Assembly (NCBI RefSeq): GCF_025499465.1
Contig: NZ_JAIMCA010000006.1
Coordinates: 1-64,000, forward strand
Length of the DNA: 64,000 nucleotides
DNA from: Allobosea sp. BH3
GTDB taxonomy: Bacteria; Pseudomonadota; Alphaproteobacteria; Rhizobiales; Beijerinckiaceae
Direction of reading: 5' to 3'
Position 1 is the stretch's first letter. Every line of letters starts with the position of its first letter. The notes beneath the pieces are model-generated. The model was not told the origin of the DNA. It saw only the letters and a list, made by a program, of their open reading frames with translations, and did not search any database. A program made the position numbers and the translations under genes. Below, one piece after another: positions 1-9,461 of the stretch.

Positions 1-1
1 G

Positions 2-292
2 CGCCAGGCCGGCGACCAGCTCGACCAGATCCTGGCCGCCTCGCAGAAGGTCTCCGCCACCATCGCCGATATCTCGGCGGCCTCCGGCGAGCAGGCCAAC
101 GGCATCGACGAGATGAGCCAGGCTGTCGCACATCTCGACGAGATGACCCAGCAGAACGCCGCGCTCGCCGAGCAGAGCGCCGCCTCCGCCTCCTCTCTCT
201 CCGGACGCATCGGACAGCTCAACGACCTCGTTTCAGCCTTCCGAACAAGGCGCGACGGACCGAGCGATCTTAGCGTGGCCAGAGCTGCCTGA
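2..292 (+). CDS. Methyl-accepting chemotaxis protein, C-terminal end (partial)
   Basis: The reading frame is open from the first bases and stops at 290-292, giving the last 96 residues of a larger protein. The helical, Ala/Gln/Glu/Ser-rich sequence contains ISAASGEQANGIDEM and QQNAALAEQSAASA, which are the typical second methylation-helix region of bacterial chemoreceptors. The family senses ligands at the membrane and signals through CheW/CheA to the flagellar motor; the sensory part lies outside the window, so the ligand is unknown. The tail is short (SVARAA) and I see no CheR-binding pentapeptide. A hairpin terminator follows within 60 bases. Confidence 0.9.
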   Translation, partial: RQAGDQLDQILAASQKVSATIADISAASGEQANGIDEMSQAVAHLDEMTQQNAALAEQSAASASSLSGRIGQLNDLVSAFRTRRDGPSDLSVARAA

Positions 293-323
293 GGCTTTCC
301 AAGCCAAATCCCGCAAGACCAGG

Positions 324-353
324 CGGCGCCCGGAAGGGCGCCGTTTCCTTTTC
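324..353 (+). terminator. Rho-independent terminator after the chemoreceptor gene
   Basis: An 8-bp perfect GC stem (324-331 with 336-343, core GGCGCCC/GGGCGCC) encloses a GGAA tetraloop and is followed by the T-rich run tttccttttc. It sits 31 bases after the chemoreceptor stop codon. Confidence 0.8.
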
Positions 354-742
354 AGGTCGCGAGAGGGCACGCGGTGCCGCAGCTTCCGCTTCTCGAACAC
401 TGAGCGCGACAGCTTTGCCAAGACTCAAAGCGCGACGCCGGCGCACCCGAAGGCGTTCACCCAAGCACCTCTTAGCTGGGCCAAGATCGCGTATCGATGC
501 TGGGCTTTGGGAGAAGCTGCCGGGGTTTCCTTCGTGGAGTTCTGCGCTCGACGATGTATCGGCCGCGGGGCTTCGCCGCTCGTTCGCGGATGACGGTGCC
601 GCGTTTCTGCGAAGTCAGCATGCTCAGAGCATCCTGCTTTCGCACGGAACCGCCGCGCCGACCCCGGATCAATCGTAGAAGGGGGAGTCCTACGATGAAT
701 CCCGGCGCTCCGCCTCGCTACGACCGGGATGACGCGGAGAAC
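354..742. other. Intergenic stretch without a recognisable gene
   Basis: No frame here shows family resemblance or a good ribosome binding site. The part around 520-600 (ccggggtttccttcgtgg, then cgcggggcttcgccg and ttcgcggatgacgg) loosely resembles the interspersed palindromic element seen intact at 58593-58738, so it may be a worn copy. This is also the region downstream of the minus-strand DUF2778 gene. Confidence 0.4.
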
Positions 743-1810
743 CTAAAGGCTCGCCACCACAACCAGCCGCCTCACCTCGCCGCGCAGGAAGGCCTGCAGG
801 AAGCGCTCATAGTCCTTGAAGGAGACGCAGCCATTGGAGTCGCCGCGCGGGCCCAACAGATAGGTGTGGGCCAGCAGGCCGGCCCGGCCGTGAATGGCGC
901 CGCTGCCGCCGACCGGGTTCAGCCGGATGGCGCGCACGCCATGGAACAGCGCCTCGCGCTCGGTCAGGGTGTAGGTATGCGGCGGTGTGACGCCCTTCAT
1001 CCGGACATGGGAGTAGCGGACGTCATCCATCATCTCGCCGAGACCGGAATGGGCCTCCAGTCTCTCACCGTTCGGCATATGGACCGTCTTCGCGCTGATG
1101 TCGTAGATCGCGGTCCCTGCCTCGGCGGTGCGCGGCGGCGCGCCTACCGAGGGGCTCATCCGCGTGATGCGCGAACGGTCGACCACGTCGTCCTGCGGCG
1201 CGGCGTAGGCGAGCGCGGCTCCCGGAGGCGGCTTCTGCACGCCGAAGAGCTTCTCGAAGAAGTTGCGGTTGTCCTCCGGCGTCGGCACCGGCGCGGTGGT
1301 TGCGTTGCGATTGCTGCGACGGGGCGTCGCCGGCTGGGCCAGGCGCGGCTGCAGCGGCACGGGCGGCAGCAGAAGATCAGAGGGGCGCGGCGCCGGCATT
1401 GGCACGGCGCGCGCCAGCGTGACTGGCGCAGGCTGGGGCAAGGGCAAACCGGAATCGGCCGATGCGACTGACGTTGCAGCAGCCGGCGCAGCAGGCTGGA
1501 AGGCCGAGCGAACCGGAGCGCTGCCGGAGAACGACGTGGCCTTGCCACCGGACAGAGCGGGATCGAGCAGGCCGCTATAGGCCGGTGCAGGCTGTGGCGA
1601 CAGGCGGGCGACGGAGGCTTTCCGCTGTGTCGGGGCGGCGGCTTCCTCGATCGAGCCTGGAGCGCCCTGCCCCAGCATCCAGAAGCCGGACATCGCGCCG
1701 AGGCCCAACGTGGCGGCGAGGACGATGCCTTTCATCCCGGACCGGCTACGGTTGCGGCGAGGCCTGACATAGGGCGCCCCGCCTTCCCGCACATAGGTCG
1801 CATAACTCAT
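743..1810 (-). CDS. DUF2778 protein, L,D-transpeptidase-like, membrane anchored
   Basis: A 355-residue protein. One membrane segment lies near residues 25-45 (GIVLAATLGLGAMSGFWML), followed by a long Pro/Ala-rich low-complexity linker (about 50-200) and a C-terminal catalytic-looking domain. That domain has His307 in IHGRAG and Cys328 in GDSNGCVSFKDY, matching the His/Ser/Cys signature of the DUF2778 family, which is related to L,D-transpeptidases; Tlde1-type members act on peptidoglycan tetrapeptides. A role in periplasmic cell-wall cleavage or exchange is inferred. I chose the ATG at 1810 because GAGAG precedes it; an in-frame GTG six codons upstream (1828) is the alternative. No T6SS or immunity gene lies next to it, so it looks like a housekeeping member. 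Confidence 0.75.
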   Translation of the reverse strand: MSYATYVREGGAPYVRPRRNRSRSGMKGIVLAATLGLGAMSGFWMLGQGAPGSIEEAAAPTQRKASVARLSPQPAPAYSGLLDPALSGGKATSFSGSAPVRSAFQPAAPAAATSVASADSGLPLPQPAPVTLARAVPMPAPRPSDLLLPPVPLQPRLAQPATPRRSNRNATTAPVPTPEDNRNFFEKLFGVQKPPPGAALAYAAPQDDVVDRSRITRMSPSVGAPPRTAEAGTAIYDISAKTVHMPNGERLEAHSGLGEMMDDVRYSHVRMKGVTPPHTYTLTEREALFHGVRAIRLNPVGGSGAIHGRAGLLAHTYLLGPRGDSNGCVSFKDYERFLQAFLRGEVRRLVVVASL

Positions 1811-2173
1811 TCGCCGCACTCTCGACACGCTACGCTACGACCAGCCGGCATGGACATGGCTTCGCCCTCGCCCTCCCCGAGGAGAGAGCGCGATCTGCGT
1901 CGCGATGGAACCTAGTTTGCCGGAGGAGCTCGAAATCCGCTCTGACCGATAAGGCGCTTTGTTGGTTAATCGCCAGTGAACCGCAGCGATCTTTTTTGCC
2001 CGATCGCGGCGCCTGAAAGCCATCGAAAGGCGGCGTCATCAAGGCGCGGCACCGGCAAAGCTCCGTATCGTTTTCCGCCCCCCGCCTCGCACCTTGCCCC
2101 GATTGGCCCATCTTTTCAGGCGAGGTTTACGTTTCGCGTCCCCGTTTTTTCCAACCCGGCTCTCGAATCGGAT
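1811..2173. other. Divergent promoter region between the DUF2778 and MFS genes
   Basis: A 363-base gap between two genes that point away from each other, so it must hold both promoters. A frame is open upstream of the MFS start from 1976, but it has no RBS and its predicted residues do not resemble an MFS N-terminus. I see no convincing operator palindrome or RNA gene. Confidence 0.4.
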
Positions 2174-3535
2174 ATGTCGCAAGATGCGCAGCTGCAGGGA
2201 TCGCGGCCCCAAGAACCGCCCTCCCGTGGAGATGAGGCCTTCGCAGCGGCTGCGGAGGGGGCGGACAGCAACGTGAGCCAGGCAACCGAGCCGAGGACGA
2301 GCTCCATCGCCGCGCTGGGCGCGATCGTAACCGGCGCGCTGATCCTGCAGATCGGCTCGACGACAGTGAACACGGTCGTACCGCTGAAGATGGCGCTGGA
2401 GCAGAAGGCGCCGTTGCTGATCGGCATCGTCGGCTCGGCCTATTCCGTCGGCTTCCTCGCCGGCTGCTTCATCGTGCCGGGTTTCATTCGCAGCATCGGC
2501 CATATCCGCGCCTTCGCGGTGTTTGCCGCGCTGCAGGCGGTGCTGACGCTGAGCTTTGCACTGACGCCCCTGGACGCCTGGGGCGTGTGGAGGCTGGGCA
2601 TGGGGCTGGGCGGCGCCGGCCACGCCATCTGCATCGAAAGCTGGATCAGCGGACAGGCCAAGGCCGGCCAGCGCGGAAGGCTGTTCGGGTTCTACCAGAT
2701 CCTCAACCGATTGGCGCTGATCTCCTCCCAGATCGCCATCGGCTATGTCTCGCTGCAGTCCAACAACATCTTCCTGATCGCCAGTGCGGCCTTCTCCATC
2801 GCGCTGATCCCCGTCGCCATGACCCATGCCAAGGGGCCTGAATCGGCCGAGGTCATCTCGGTGCGGCTCAACACGATGTGGCAGTACGCACCGGCTGCCG
2901 TCATCGGATGCCTCTATGTCGGACTGATGGGCGGGGCGCTCACCAATGTCGCGCCGGCCTACGGCATCCTGATCGGGCTCGACCAGAAATGGGCGATCCT
3001 GCTCACGGCCGGCATACAGATCGGCGCGCTGATGCTGCAATGGCCGCTCGGCCTGCTCGCGGACAGGGTCGAGAGCCGCATCATCATGCTAAGCGCCACG
3101 GCCTCGGTCGTGGTCTGCACGCTGGCGCTCGGCGCGGTGTTCTGGCTCGCCCTGCCCCATGGCCGGTTCTGGCTGTTCGGCCTGTTCGCGCTGATCGGCG
3201 CCGGCAGCATGCCGATCTACACGGTCGCCGTCGCGCATGCCTATTTCCGGCTCGGGCGCGAGCGGGCGCTCGGCCTTTCGGCGCAGCTCCTGTTCCTCTG
3301 GGCGGCGGGCTCGGCGGTCGGACCGATCGTAGCGGCAGCCTTCATGCAGTTGACCGGGCCGAACGGTCTCTTGGCGTATCTCGGCCTGCTCTCGGCCGCG
3401 ACGGCTGCCTATCTCGCCTTCCGACTCCGGCGGAAGCCTCCATCGGCCGAGCCCTTCGCCGAGCGGCCCGCTACGGCTCCCACGATCCCGGACGTCGCGC
3501 CGTCCGGCCGGACGGCGCATCCCGAGCCGAAATAG
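2174..3535 (+). CDS. MFS transporter, YcaD-like
   Basis: A 453-residue integral membrane protein with about twelve hydrophobic segments, preceded by an acidic polar N-terminal tail of about 45 residues. The GHAICIESWISGQA segment followed by RGRLFGFYQI is typical of the YcaD branch of the major facilitator superfamily. Substrate unknown. The start at 2174 (MSQDAQLQ) is chosen over an upstream in-frame ATG at 1976 because the extra 66 residues are Pro/Arg-rich and unlike a transporter. The gene converges on the aminobenzoyl-CoA monooxygenase gene with only 7 bases between stop codons. It could move an aromatic acid, but it is not in that operon and nothing proves the link. Confidence 0.85.
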   Translation: MSQDAQLQGSRPQEPPSRGDEAFAAAAEGADSNVSQATEPRTSSIAALGAIVTGALILQIGSTTVNTVVPLKMALEQKAPLLIGIVGSAYSVGFLAGCFIVPGFIRSIGHIRAFAVFAALQAVLTLSFALTPLDAWGVWRLGMGLGGAGHAICIESWISGQAKAGQRGRLFGFYQILNRLALISSQIAIGYVSLQSNNIFLIASAAFSIALIPVAMTHAKGPESAEVISVRLNTMWQYAPAAVIGCLYVGLMGGALTNVAPAYGILIGLDQKWAILLTAGIQIGALMLQWPLGLLADRVESRIIMLSATASVVVCTLALGAVFWLALPHGRFWLFGLFALIGAGSMPIYTVAVAHAYFRLGRERALGLSAQLLFLWAAGSAVGPIVAAAFMQLTGPNGLLAYLGLLSAATAAYLAFRLRRKPPSAEPFAERPATAPTIPDVAPSGRTAHPEPK

Positions 3536-3542
3536 GCGGCCC

Positions 3543-5867
3543 TTACGCCTCCACCGCGTGGCGGCTCGGCCTCGCCTTGAGCTTCAGCGCCTCCAGTTCC
3601 TCGCGCTCGCGCGGGGTGTTGCGCATCAGCTGGTCCTTGCCCATCGCATATTGAACCGGCTGGGCGAGATCGACGCCATACCAGGCGGCCGCGCGCAGCA
3701 CGAAGGAGGGGTCGGCCAGATGCGGCCGGCCGAGGGCGACGAGATCGGCGCGGCCGGCGGCGATGATCGTGTTGGCCTGATCGGCCGAGGTGATGTTACC
3801 GACGCACATCGTGGCGACGCGGGCTTCGTTGCGGATGCGGTCCGAGAACGGCGTCTGGAACATCCGGCCATAGACGGGCCGCGATTCCTTGACGGTCTGG
3901 CCGGTCGAGACGTCGACGAGATCACAGCCCTCGGCGGCGAAGGCCTCGGCGATGGCGACCGAATCCTCGTCGGAAAGCCCGCCCTTTGCCCAATCCGTCG
4001 CCGAGATGCGCACCGACATCGGCTTTTCACGCGGCCAGACCTCACGCAGCGCCCGGAAGACCTCCAGCGGGAAGCGCAGCCGGTTCTCGACCGAGCCGCC
4101 ATATTCGTCCGTACGCCTGTTGGTCAGCGGTGAGAGGAAACTCGCCAGCAGGTAGCCATGGGCGCAGTGAAGCTCCAGCATGTCGAAGCCGGCGCGCTCG
4201 CCGCGCTCCGCGGCGGCGAGGAACTCGGACTTCACCCGGTCCATATCGGCGCGGGTCATCTCGCGGGGCACTTGGCTTTCGGGATAATAGGGCAGCGGCG
4301 AGGCAGAAACGATCGGCCAGGCGCCTTCCGGTAGCGGCCTGTCCATGCCCTCCCACATCAGTTTCGTCGCGCCTTTTTGCCCGGCATGGCCGAGCTGGAG
4401 GCAGATCTTCGCCGCCGAATGGGCGTGGACGAAGGAGACGATGCGCTTCCAGGCGGCTTCCTGCTCGTCATTCCAGAGGCCGGTGCAGCCGGGAGTGATG
4501 CGGGCATCCGGCGCGATGCAGGTCATCTCGGTGAAGATCAGCCCCGGCCCGCCGATGGCGCGCGAGCCGTAGTGCATCAGGTGCCAGTCGCTCGGCAGGC
4601 CGCCCTCGGCGGAATACTGGCACATCGGCGCGAGCGTCATGCGGTTCTCGACCTGCATCTCGCGCAGTCTGAAAGGCTGGAAGGCCGGAGGGACCGCCGA
4701 GCCATCCTTGCGGCGTTTCGCCAGAGGCCCGAGCTCATCCGCGACGAGTTCGTCGACGGCGGCGACCATGTCCGGGGCTCGCAGGGCCAGATTGTCGTAG
4801 GTGATTGCCTTGGAACGGGTCATCAGACCGAAGGCGAAGCGCAGCGGCGCGAACTCCCAGAAGCGCTTGAGCTGCTCGAACCAGACCAGCGAGACATCGG
4901 CCGCGTGCTGAGTCTTCTCAACCTCTTCGCGGCGCTGCTTCTCAAAGAGGGCGAGCCCGGTGGCGACATCGAGCTTCGCCTGCCCCATCGCCCTGTGCAA
5001 GGCGATGGCGTCCTCCATCGCCAGCTTGGTACCGGAGCCGATCGAGAAGTGCGCGGTCGCCTTGGCGTCGCCGATCAGCACGACGTTGTCGGCAACCCAG
5101 TGGCGGCAGCGGATCGCCGGGAAATTGCGCCATTGCGAGCGATTGATCTGCAGGCGATGGCCCTGCAGCTCCTCGGCGAAAACACCTTCCAGGAAGGCGG
5201 CCGACTGCGCCTCGTCCATGGCACCGAGCCCCGCCTTCTCGAAGGTCTCAGGGTCGGTCTCCAGCACCCAGGTCGAGCGGCCCGCCTCGTATTGGTAGCA
5301 ATGGGCGATGAAGAGCCCATGCTCCGTCTCCTTGAAGAAGAAGGTGAAGGCGTCGAAGGGGCGGGTCGAGCCCATCCAGGCGAATTTGTTCGGCCTGAGA
5401 TCGACTTCGGGCTGGAAGCGCTCGCGCCAGTTCTCGCGGATGCGGCTGTTGATGCCGTCGGCGGCGACGACGAGGTCATATTCGTTCTTGAGCGCCTCGA
5501 CCTCGGCGATGTCCGCGCCGAAATGCAGGCCAACGCCGAGGGCGCTGGCGCGCCCCTGCACCAGCATCAGCAGCGAGCGGCGCGAACAGCCGCAGAAGCC
5601 GTTGCCCGGCACACGATGCAGCGTCCCTTTGAAGCGGATTTCGATGTCGTCCCAATAAGCGAAGTTGTCGCGAATCGCGGCGTAGCTCTCCGCATCCGCC
5701 GCCTTGAAGATGTCGAGCGTCTGGTCGGAGAAGACGACGCCGAAGCCGAAAGTGTCGTCCGGCTGGTTGCGCTCGAAGACGTCGACCGCGATCTCCGGCC
5801 AATCCCGCTTCATCAGCAGCGCGAAATAAAGCCCCGCCGGCCCACCGCCCACGACCGCGATACGCAT
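3543..5867 (-). CDS. Bifunctional 2-aminobenzoyl-CoA monooxygenase/reductase (fused flavoprotein)
   Basis: A 774-residue fusion. Residues 1-390 form a FAD-dependent aromatic hydroxylase (VVGGGPAG at 5-12, then DGINSR and [24 protein letters not shown]). Residues from about 395 to 750 form an Old Yellow Enzyme-type FMN reductase ([24 protein letters not shown], then [16 protein letters not shown]). This architecture is that of the Azoarcus (Aromatoleum) evansii 2-aminobenzoyl-CoA monooxygenase/reductase, which hydroxylates the ring at C5 and then reduces it; databases also call homologues salicylyl-CoA 5-hydroxylase/oxidoreductase. The gene is divergent from an operon with an aryl-CoA ligase and beta-oxidation-type enzymes, which supports the 2-aminobenzoate reading. 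The substrate (anthraniloyl- versus salicylyl-CoA) is inferred. The start is followed by a Rossmann fold at once, so it is well placed. Confidence 0.85.
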   Translation of the reverse strand: MRIAVVGGGPAGLYFALLMKRDWPEIAVDVFERNQPDDTFGFGVVFSDQTLDIFKAADAESYAAIRDNFAYWDDIEIRFKGTLHRVPGNGFCGCSRRSLLMLVQGRASALGVGLHFGADIAEVEALKNEYDLVVAADGINSRIRENWRERFQPEVDLRPNKFAWMGSTRPFDAFTFFFKETEHGLFIAHCYQYEAGRSTWVLETDPETFEKAGLGAMDEAQSAAFLEGVFAEELQGHRLQINRSQWRNFPAIRCRHWVADNVVLIGDAKATAHFSIGSGTKLAMEDAIALHRAMGQAKLDVATGLALFEKQRREEVEKTQHAADVSLVWFEQLKRFWEFAPLRFAFGLMTRSKAITYDNLALRAPDMVAAVDELVADELGPLAKRRKDGSAVPPAFQPFRLREMQVENRMTLAPMCQYSAEGGLPSDWHLMHYGSRAIGGPGLIFTEMTCIAPDARITPGCTGLWNDEQEAAWKRIVSFVHAHSAAKICLQLGHAGQKGATKLMWEGMDRPLPEGAWPIVSASPLPYYPESQVPREMTRADMDRVKSEFLAAAERGERAGFDMLELHCAHGYLLASFLSPLTNRRTDEYGGSVENRLRFPLEVFRALREVWPREKPMSVRISATDWAKGGLSDEDSVAIAEAFAAEGCDLVDVSTGQTVKESRPVYGRMFQTPFSDRIRNEARVATMCVGNITSADQANTIIAAGRADLVALGRPHLADPSFVLRAAAWYGVDLAQPVQYAMGKDQLMRNTPREREELEALKLKARPSRHAVEA

Positions 5868-5907
5868 CGACGTCTCCCTCCACGGAGCGGCCTAACCGGC
5901 CTGCGTA

Positions 5908-5930
5908 AATATTTTAAGTCTGAAATATTT
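5908..5930. promoter_or_regulatory. Candidate MarR operator, copy 1
   Basis: The dyad TTTAAGTCTGAA (5913-5924), flanked by AAATATT/AAATATT-like arms, lies about 45 bases upstream of the bifunctional monooxygenase start. Its reverse complement, TTCAGACTTAAA, nearly equals the second copy at 6067-6078. AT-rich palindromes of this size suit winged-helix MarR dimers, and a marR gene lies in the divergent operon. Binding is inferred. Confidence 0.5.
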
Positions 5931-6059
5931 TTTCCCGCAAGCGGTTTTCATAGCGCCCTGACTGCCGCCTTGGAGATTTCGCGATATGAGCAAAAACGCA
6001 TCATACTGCATTTCAAAACGGCACTATCCGGCTATTTCTACGCCGATCCTTACGCTTGC

Positions 6060-6083
6060 AAATTACTTCAGACTTGAAATATC
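6060..6083. promoter_or_regulatory. Candidate MarR operator, copy 2
   Basis: TTCAGACTTGAA at 6067-6078 is a TTCA-N4-TGAA dyad 29 bases upstream of the SDR start, overlapping where that promoter should sit. It shares TTCAGACTT and AAATAT with copy 1 in inverted orientation, so each divergent promoter has its own site. Confidence 0.5.
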
Positions 6084-6107
6084 TTTTAACTCGGAGGTCG
6101 AGCGACC

Positions 6108-6863
6108 ATGGTTCTGCAGGGACAGCATGCGCTGGTGACGGGCGGCGGGCGCGGCATCGGCCGGGCCATAGCCCAGGCACTGACGGGAGCCGGGGCGCAG
6201 GTCGCCATTCTCGGCCGCGACGAGGCTGCGCTGCGAGAAGCGGTGACCGCAGGAGCGGCGGCTGATTTCGCGGTCTGCGATGTTCGCGATGCGGCTTCGG
6301 TTGCCGAAGCGGTCGCCAAACTGGCCGGAGACAAAGGCTTCGACATCGCGGTCGCCAATGCGGGCGCGGTCGAGACTGGCCCCTTCCTGCGCAGCGACGC
6401 CGAACGCTTTCGGCGCATGCTCGACATCAACCTGATCGGCACGGTCAACCTGTTCCATGCTGCGCTGCCGGCGATGCTGGAGCGCCGCCGCGGCCGGCTC
6501 GTCGCCATCGCGTCGACGGCGGGGCATCGCGGCTATCCTTACGTCAGCGCCTATGCGGCGGCGAAGCATGCGGTGCTCGGGCTGGTGAAGTCTCTGGCGC
6601 TGGAGACGGCGCGCTCCGGCGTCACCGTCAACGCCGTCTGCCCCGGCTATGCCGACACCGACATGGTCGCGTCCGGGCTCGACGCGATCGTAGCCAAGAC
6701 CGGCAAGAGCCGCGAGCAGGCAATGGCCGAGATGGTCAGGGACAATCCGCAGGGGCGCCTGATCGCGCCTGAGGAGGTCGCGGCGTCGGTGCTCTATCTT
6801 TGCGGACCCGGCAGCGATGCGGTGACCGGCCAGTCGCTGCTCATCAATGGCGGGGAGTTCTGA
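6108..6863 (+). CDS. SDR-family NAD(P)-dependent dehydrogenase (hydroxyacyl-CoA type)
   Basis: A 251-residue classical short-chain dehydrogenase. It has TGGGRGIG at 11-18, NAG at 84-86, and the catalytic Ser136, Tyr149 and Lys153 (SAYAAAK). It is the first gene of the operon, preceded by a strong GGAGG site. In the context of an aryl-CoA ligase, monooxygenase/reductase, hydratase and acyl-CoA dehydrogenase, the likely job is oxidation of a 3-hydroxyacyl-CoA or cyclic alcohol intermediate of 2-aminobenzoate breakdown. FabG-like enzymes look the same, so the exact substrate is open. It ends one base before the MarR start, so the two are translationally linked. Confidence 0.85.
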   Translation: MVLQGQHALVTGGGRGIGRAIAQALTGAGAQVAILGRDEAALREAVTAGAAADFAVCDVRDAASVAEAVAKLAGDKGFDIAVANAGAVETGPFLRSDAERFRRMLDINLIGTVNLFHAALPAMLERRRGRLVAIASTAGHRGYPYVSAYAAAKHAVLGLVKSLALETARSGVTVNAVCPGYADTDMVASGLDAIVAKTGKSREQAMAEMVRDNPQGRLIAPEEVAASVLYLCGPGSDAVTGQSLLINGGEF

Positions 6864-6864
6864 G

Positions 6865-7413
6865 ATGGACAGCGCCGTCTCCGCCCTGCCCCTCGACCGC
6901 GAGACCAAGGCGAGCGAGCGGCCGGGCGATCACAAGGATGAGTTGCGGCTCTGGCTCAGGCTGCTGACCTGCTCGACGCTGATCGAGACGGAGATCCGCA
7001 ACCGGCTGCGCGAGGAATTCCGCACCACCCTGCCCCGCTTCGATTTGATGGCGCAGCTCGAGAAGACCGTTGTCGGGATGACGGTCGGCGAGGTCTCGCA
7101 GCGGCTGATGGTCTCGAACGGCAACGTCACGGCCGTCGTCACCGGGCTGGTGGCCGATGGGCTCGTCGACAAGCGCTCCGCCCCGCAGGACCGGCGCGTG
7201 CAGATTCTCACGCTGACCCCACAGGGCCGCAAGGCCTTCAAGGCCATGGCCGAGCGGCACGAGGAATGGATCGCCGAGCTCTTCGCCGGGCTCGCTCAAC
7301 CGGATGTCGCGCAGCTTTTCCGGCTGCTCGGAGACACCAAGACCTCGCTGCATCGCGCCATCGCCGACCGGGTGAAGGACGCAGCAAGCGAGGCGTTGAA
7401 GGGAGATGCCTGA
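6865..7413 (+). CDS. MarR-family transcription regulator
   Basis: A 182-residue protein with the MarR winged helix: [19 protein letters not shown] as the DNA-reading helix region and [20 protein letters not shown] as the wing with its usual D-x-R-R. The start at 6865 follows the SDR stop by one base; an earlier in-frame ATG at 6847 lies inside the SDR gene and is less likely. Family members repress aromatic catabolic operons and release DNA on binding the aromatic acid or its CoA thioester. It probably controls the divergent promoters at 5868-6107 through the two dyads there; this is inferred. Confidence 0.85.
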   Translation: MDSAVSALPLDRETKASERPGDHKDELRLWLRLLTCSTLIETEIRNRLREEFRTTLPRFDLMAQLEKTVVGMTVGEVSQRLMVSNGNVTAVVTGLVADGLVDKRSAPQDRRVQILTLTPQGRKAFKAMAERHEEWIAELFAGLAQPDVAQLFRLLGDTKTSLHRAIADRVKDAASEALKGDA

Positions 7414-7414
7414 G

Positions 7415-8248
7415 ATGACGACCGCCAACGCCACAACCCTGCCGCTGGCGAGCTTCACGCCGCAGCATTTCGGCCTCTCCGTCTCCGGTAAGGTCGCGAC
7501 GGTGACGCTGAACCGGCCTGAGAAAAAGAATCCGCTGACCTTCGCAAGCTATCGCGAACTCACGGATTTCTTCCTCGCCGCGCAGAAGGAGGAGGAGGTC
7601 AAGGCGATCGTCGTCACCGGTGCCGGTGGCAACTTCTCGTCGGGCGGCGATGTCTTCGAGATCATCGGGCCGCTGGTCGCGATGGAGACGAAGGAGCTGC
7701 TGAAATTCACCCGCATGACCGGCGAGCTGGTTAAGGCGATGCGCGCCTGCCCGCAACCCATCGTGACGGCGATCGACGGGGTCTGTGCCGGGGCGGGCGC
7801 CATTGTCGCCATGGCCTCTGACCTGCGCCTGGGCACGGCGGGAGCCAAGATCGCCTTCCTGTTCAATCGCGTTGGCTTGGCCGGCTGCGATATGGGCGCC
7901 TGCGCGATGCTGCCGCGCATCATCGGCCAGGGTCGCGCCGCCGAGTTGCTCTATACCGGCCGCGTGCTGAGGGGCGATGAAGCCCAGCGCTGGGGCTTCC
8001 TCAATCGGCTCTGCGCCCCCGAGGCGGTGCTGGCCGAAGCGCAGGCGCTCGCGGCGGAGCTGGCGGACGGGCCGACCTTCGCCAACGCGATGACCAAGCG
8101 CATGCTCGAGATGGAATGGGCGATGTCGGTCGAGAGCGCCATCGAGGCCGAGGCCGTGGCGCAGGCCCTGTGCATGCAGACGGAGGATTTCGCCCGCGCC
8201 TATCACGCCTTCGCCGCGAAACAGAAGCCGGTCTTCGAGGGTAACTGA
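7415..8248 (+). CDS. Enoyl-CoA hydratase/isomerase family protein
   Basis: A 277-residue crotonase-fold protein. It shows the oxyanion-hole segments SSGGDVFEI and [17 protein letters not shown], and a family C-terminal region. The start at 7415 has AAGGGAG nine bases upstream; the ATG at 7406 has none at a usable distance. In this operon it should act on cyclic or ring-opened enoyl-CoA intermediates after 2-aminobenzoyl-CoA reduction, by hydration or by hydrolytic ring opening; which one is not evident from sequence. It is one base from the next gene start, so co-translated. Confidence 0.85.
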   Translation: MTTANATTLPLASFTPQHFGLSVSGKVATVTLNRPEKKNPLTFASYRELTDFFLAAQKEEEVKAIVVTGAGGNFSSGGDVFEIIGPLVAMETKELLKFTRMTGELVKAMRACPQPIVTAIDGVCAGAGAIVAMASDLRLGTAGAKIAFLFNRVGLAGCDMGACAMLPRIIGQGRAAELLYTGRVLRGDEAQRWGFLNRLCAPEAVLAEAQALAAELADGPTFANAMTKRMLEMEWAMSVESAIEAEAVAQALCMQTEDFARAYHAFAAKQKPVFEGN

Positions 8249-8249
8249 G

Positions 8250-9443
8250 ATGACGGAAACCCCGAAGCTCGGCCTCGACATTCTCGGCGACACGCTGGAT
8301 TGGCCGTTTTTCGAGGAGCGGCACCGGGCTTTCGCCGCCGAGCTCTCGGGCTGGGCCGATTCCTATCTCGCCGACCTGCCACATGACGATGTCGACGAGG
8401 CCTGCAGGGCGCGGGTCGCAGCGCTGGGGGCGGCCGGTTTCCTGAAGGCCGCCGTGCCGGCGGAATATGGCGGACTGTCCGATAGGCTTGACGTGCGCAC
8501 GCTCTGCCTCGCGCGCGAGATTCTGGCGGCGCGCGACGGGCTCGCCGATTTCAGCTTCGCGATGCAGGGACTCGGCACCGGCTCGATCAGCATCGCCGGG
8601 TCCGAGGCGATGAAGCGGCGCATCCTGCCGGATGTCGCGGCAGGCAAACGCATCGCCGCCTTCGCGCTCTCCGAGAAGGAGGCGGGCTCCGACGTCGCCG
8701 CCCTGGCGACGACCGCGACGCCGGACGGCCCCGGCCATGTCCGCATCGACGGCGAGAAGAGCTGGATATCGAACGGCGGCATCGCTGATCACTACGTCGT
8801 CTTCGCCCGCACGGGCGAGGCTCCAGGCGCCCGCGGGCTCTCCGCCTTTCTCGTCGAGGCCGATACGCCCGGTCTTTTGGTCGCGGAGCGCATTGAGGTC
8901 ATCGCGCCGCATCCGCTGGCGACTTTGCGCTTCGAGGGCTGCCGGGTGCCGCTCGAAAACCGCATCGGCGGAGCAGGCGAAGGCTTCAAGGTCGCGATGG
9001 CGACGCTCGACATCTTCCGCTCGACGGTCGGTGCTGCCGCGCTCGGCTTCGCGCGCCGGGCGCTGCACGAGACGATCTCGCACGCCAACGCCCGCAAGCT
9101 CTTCGGCGGGACGCTGGGGGATCTCCAGCTCTCGCAGGCCGCCATCGCGGAGAGCGCGGCGGAGGTCGATGCGGCTGCGCTGCTCGTCTATCGCGCCGCC
9201 TGGACCAAGGACCGGGGCGCTGCGCGCGTCACGCGCGAGGCCGCGCTCGCCAAACTCATCGCAACGGAGAATGCCCAACGCGTGATCGACCGCGCCGTCC
9301 AGATCCATGGCGGGCTCGGCGTCACCAAGGGCGTCAAGGTGGAGGAACTGTACCGGGAGATCAGGGCGCTGCGCATCTACGAGGGCGCCAGCGAGGTCCA
9401 GAAGGTCGTGATCGCGCGCGAGCTTCTGAAAGCCAAGAACTGA
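8250..9443 (+). CDS. Acyl-CoA dehydrogenase family protein
   Basis: A 397-residue flavoprotein with the family's FAD/acyl-CoA signature ([16 protein letters not shown]) and the C-terminal [10 protein letters not shown] and [11 protein letters not shown] motifs, whose Glu is the usual catalytic base. It probably introduces a double bond into a reduced cyclic CoA thioester of the aminobenzoate pathway. The preceding hydratase stops two bases before its start, and the ligase follows after 18 bases, all in one operon. Electron transfer flavoprotein genes are not in the window. Confidence 0.85.
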   Translation: MTETPKLGLDILGDTLDWPFFEERHRAFAAELSGWADSYLADLPHDDVDEACRARVAALGAAGFLKAAVPAEYGGLSDRLDVRTLCLAREILAARDGLADFSFAMQGLGTGSISIAGSEAMKRRILPDVAAGKRIAAFALSEKEAGSDVAALATTATPDGPGHVRIDGEKSWISNGGIADHYVVFARTGEAPGARGLSAFLVEADTPGLLVAERIEVIAPHPLATLRFEGCRVPLENRIGGAGEGFKVAMATLDIFRSTVGAAALGFARRALHETISHANARKLFGGTLGDLQLSQAAIAESAAEVDAAALLVYRAAWTKDRGAARVTREAALAKLIATENAQRVIDRAVQIHGGLGVTKGVKVEELYREIRALRIYEGASEVQKVVIARELLKAKN

Positions 9444-9461
9444 AAAACGAGGGGTACGGCA

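Noticed and set aside
497-1471. Long plus-strand frame across the DUF2778 gene
   Set aside because: It is antisense to a gene with a membrane anchor and a catalytic Cys/His signature, and its own translation is low-complexity.
1811-1828. A GTG start at 1828 for the DUF2778 protein
   Set aside because: It would add only six residues and has no ribosome binding site; the ATG at 1810 has GAGAG upstream.
4377-6077. A 566-codon plus-strand frame opposite the monooxygenase/reductase
   Set aside because: Antisense to a protein with clear flavin motifs; its end crosses the promoter region.
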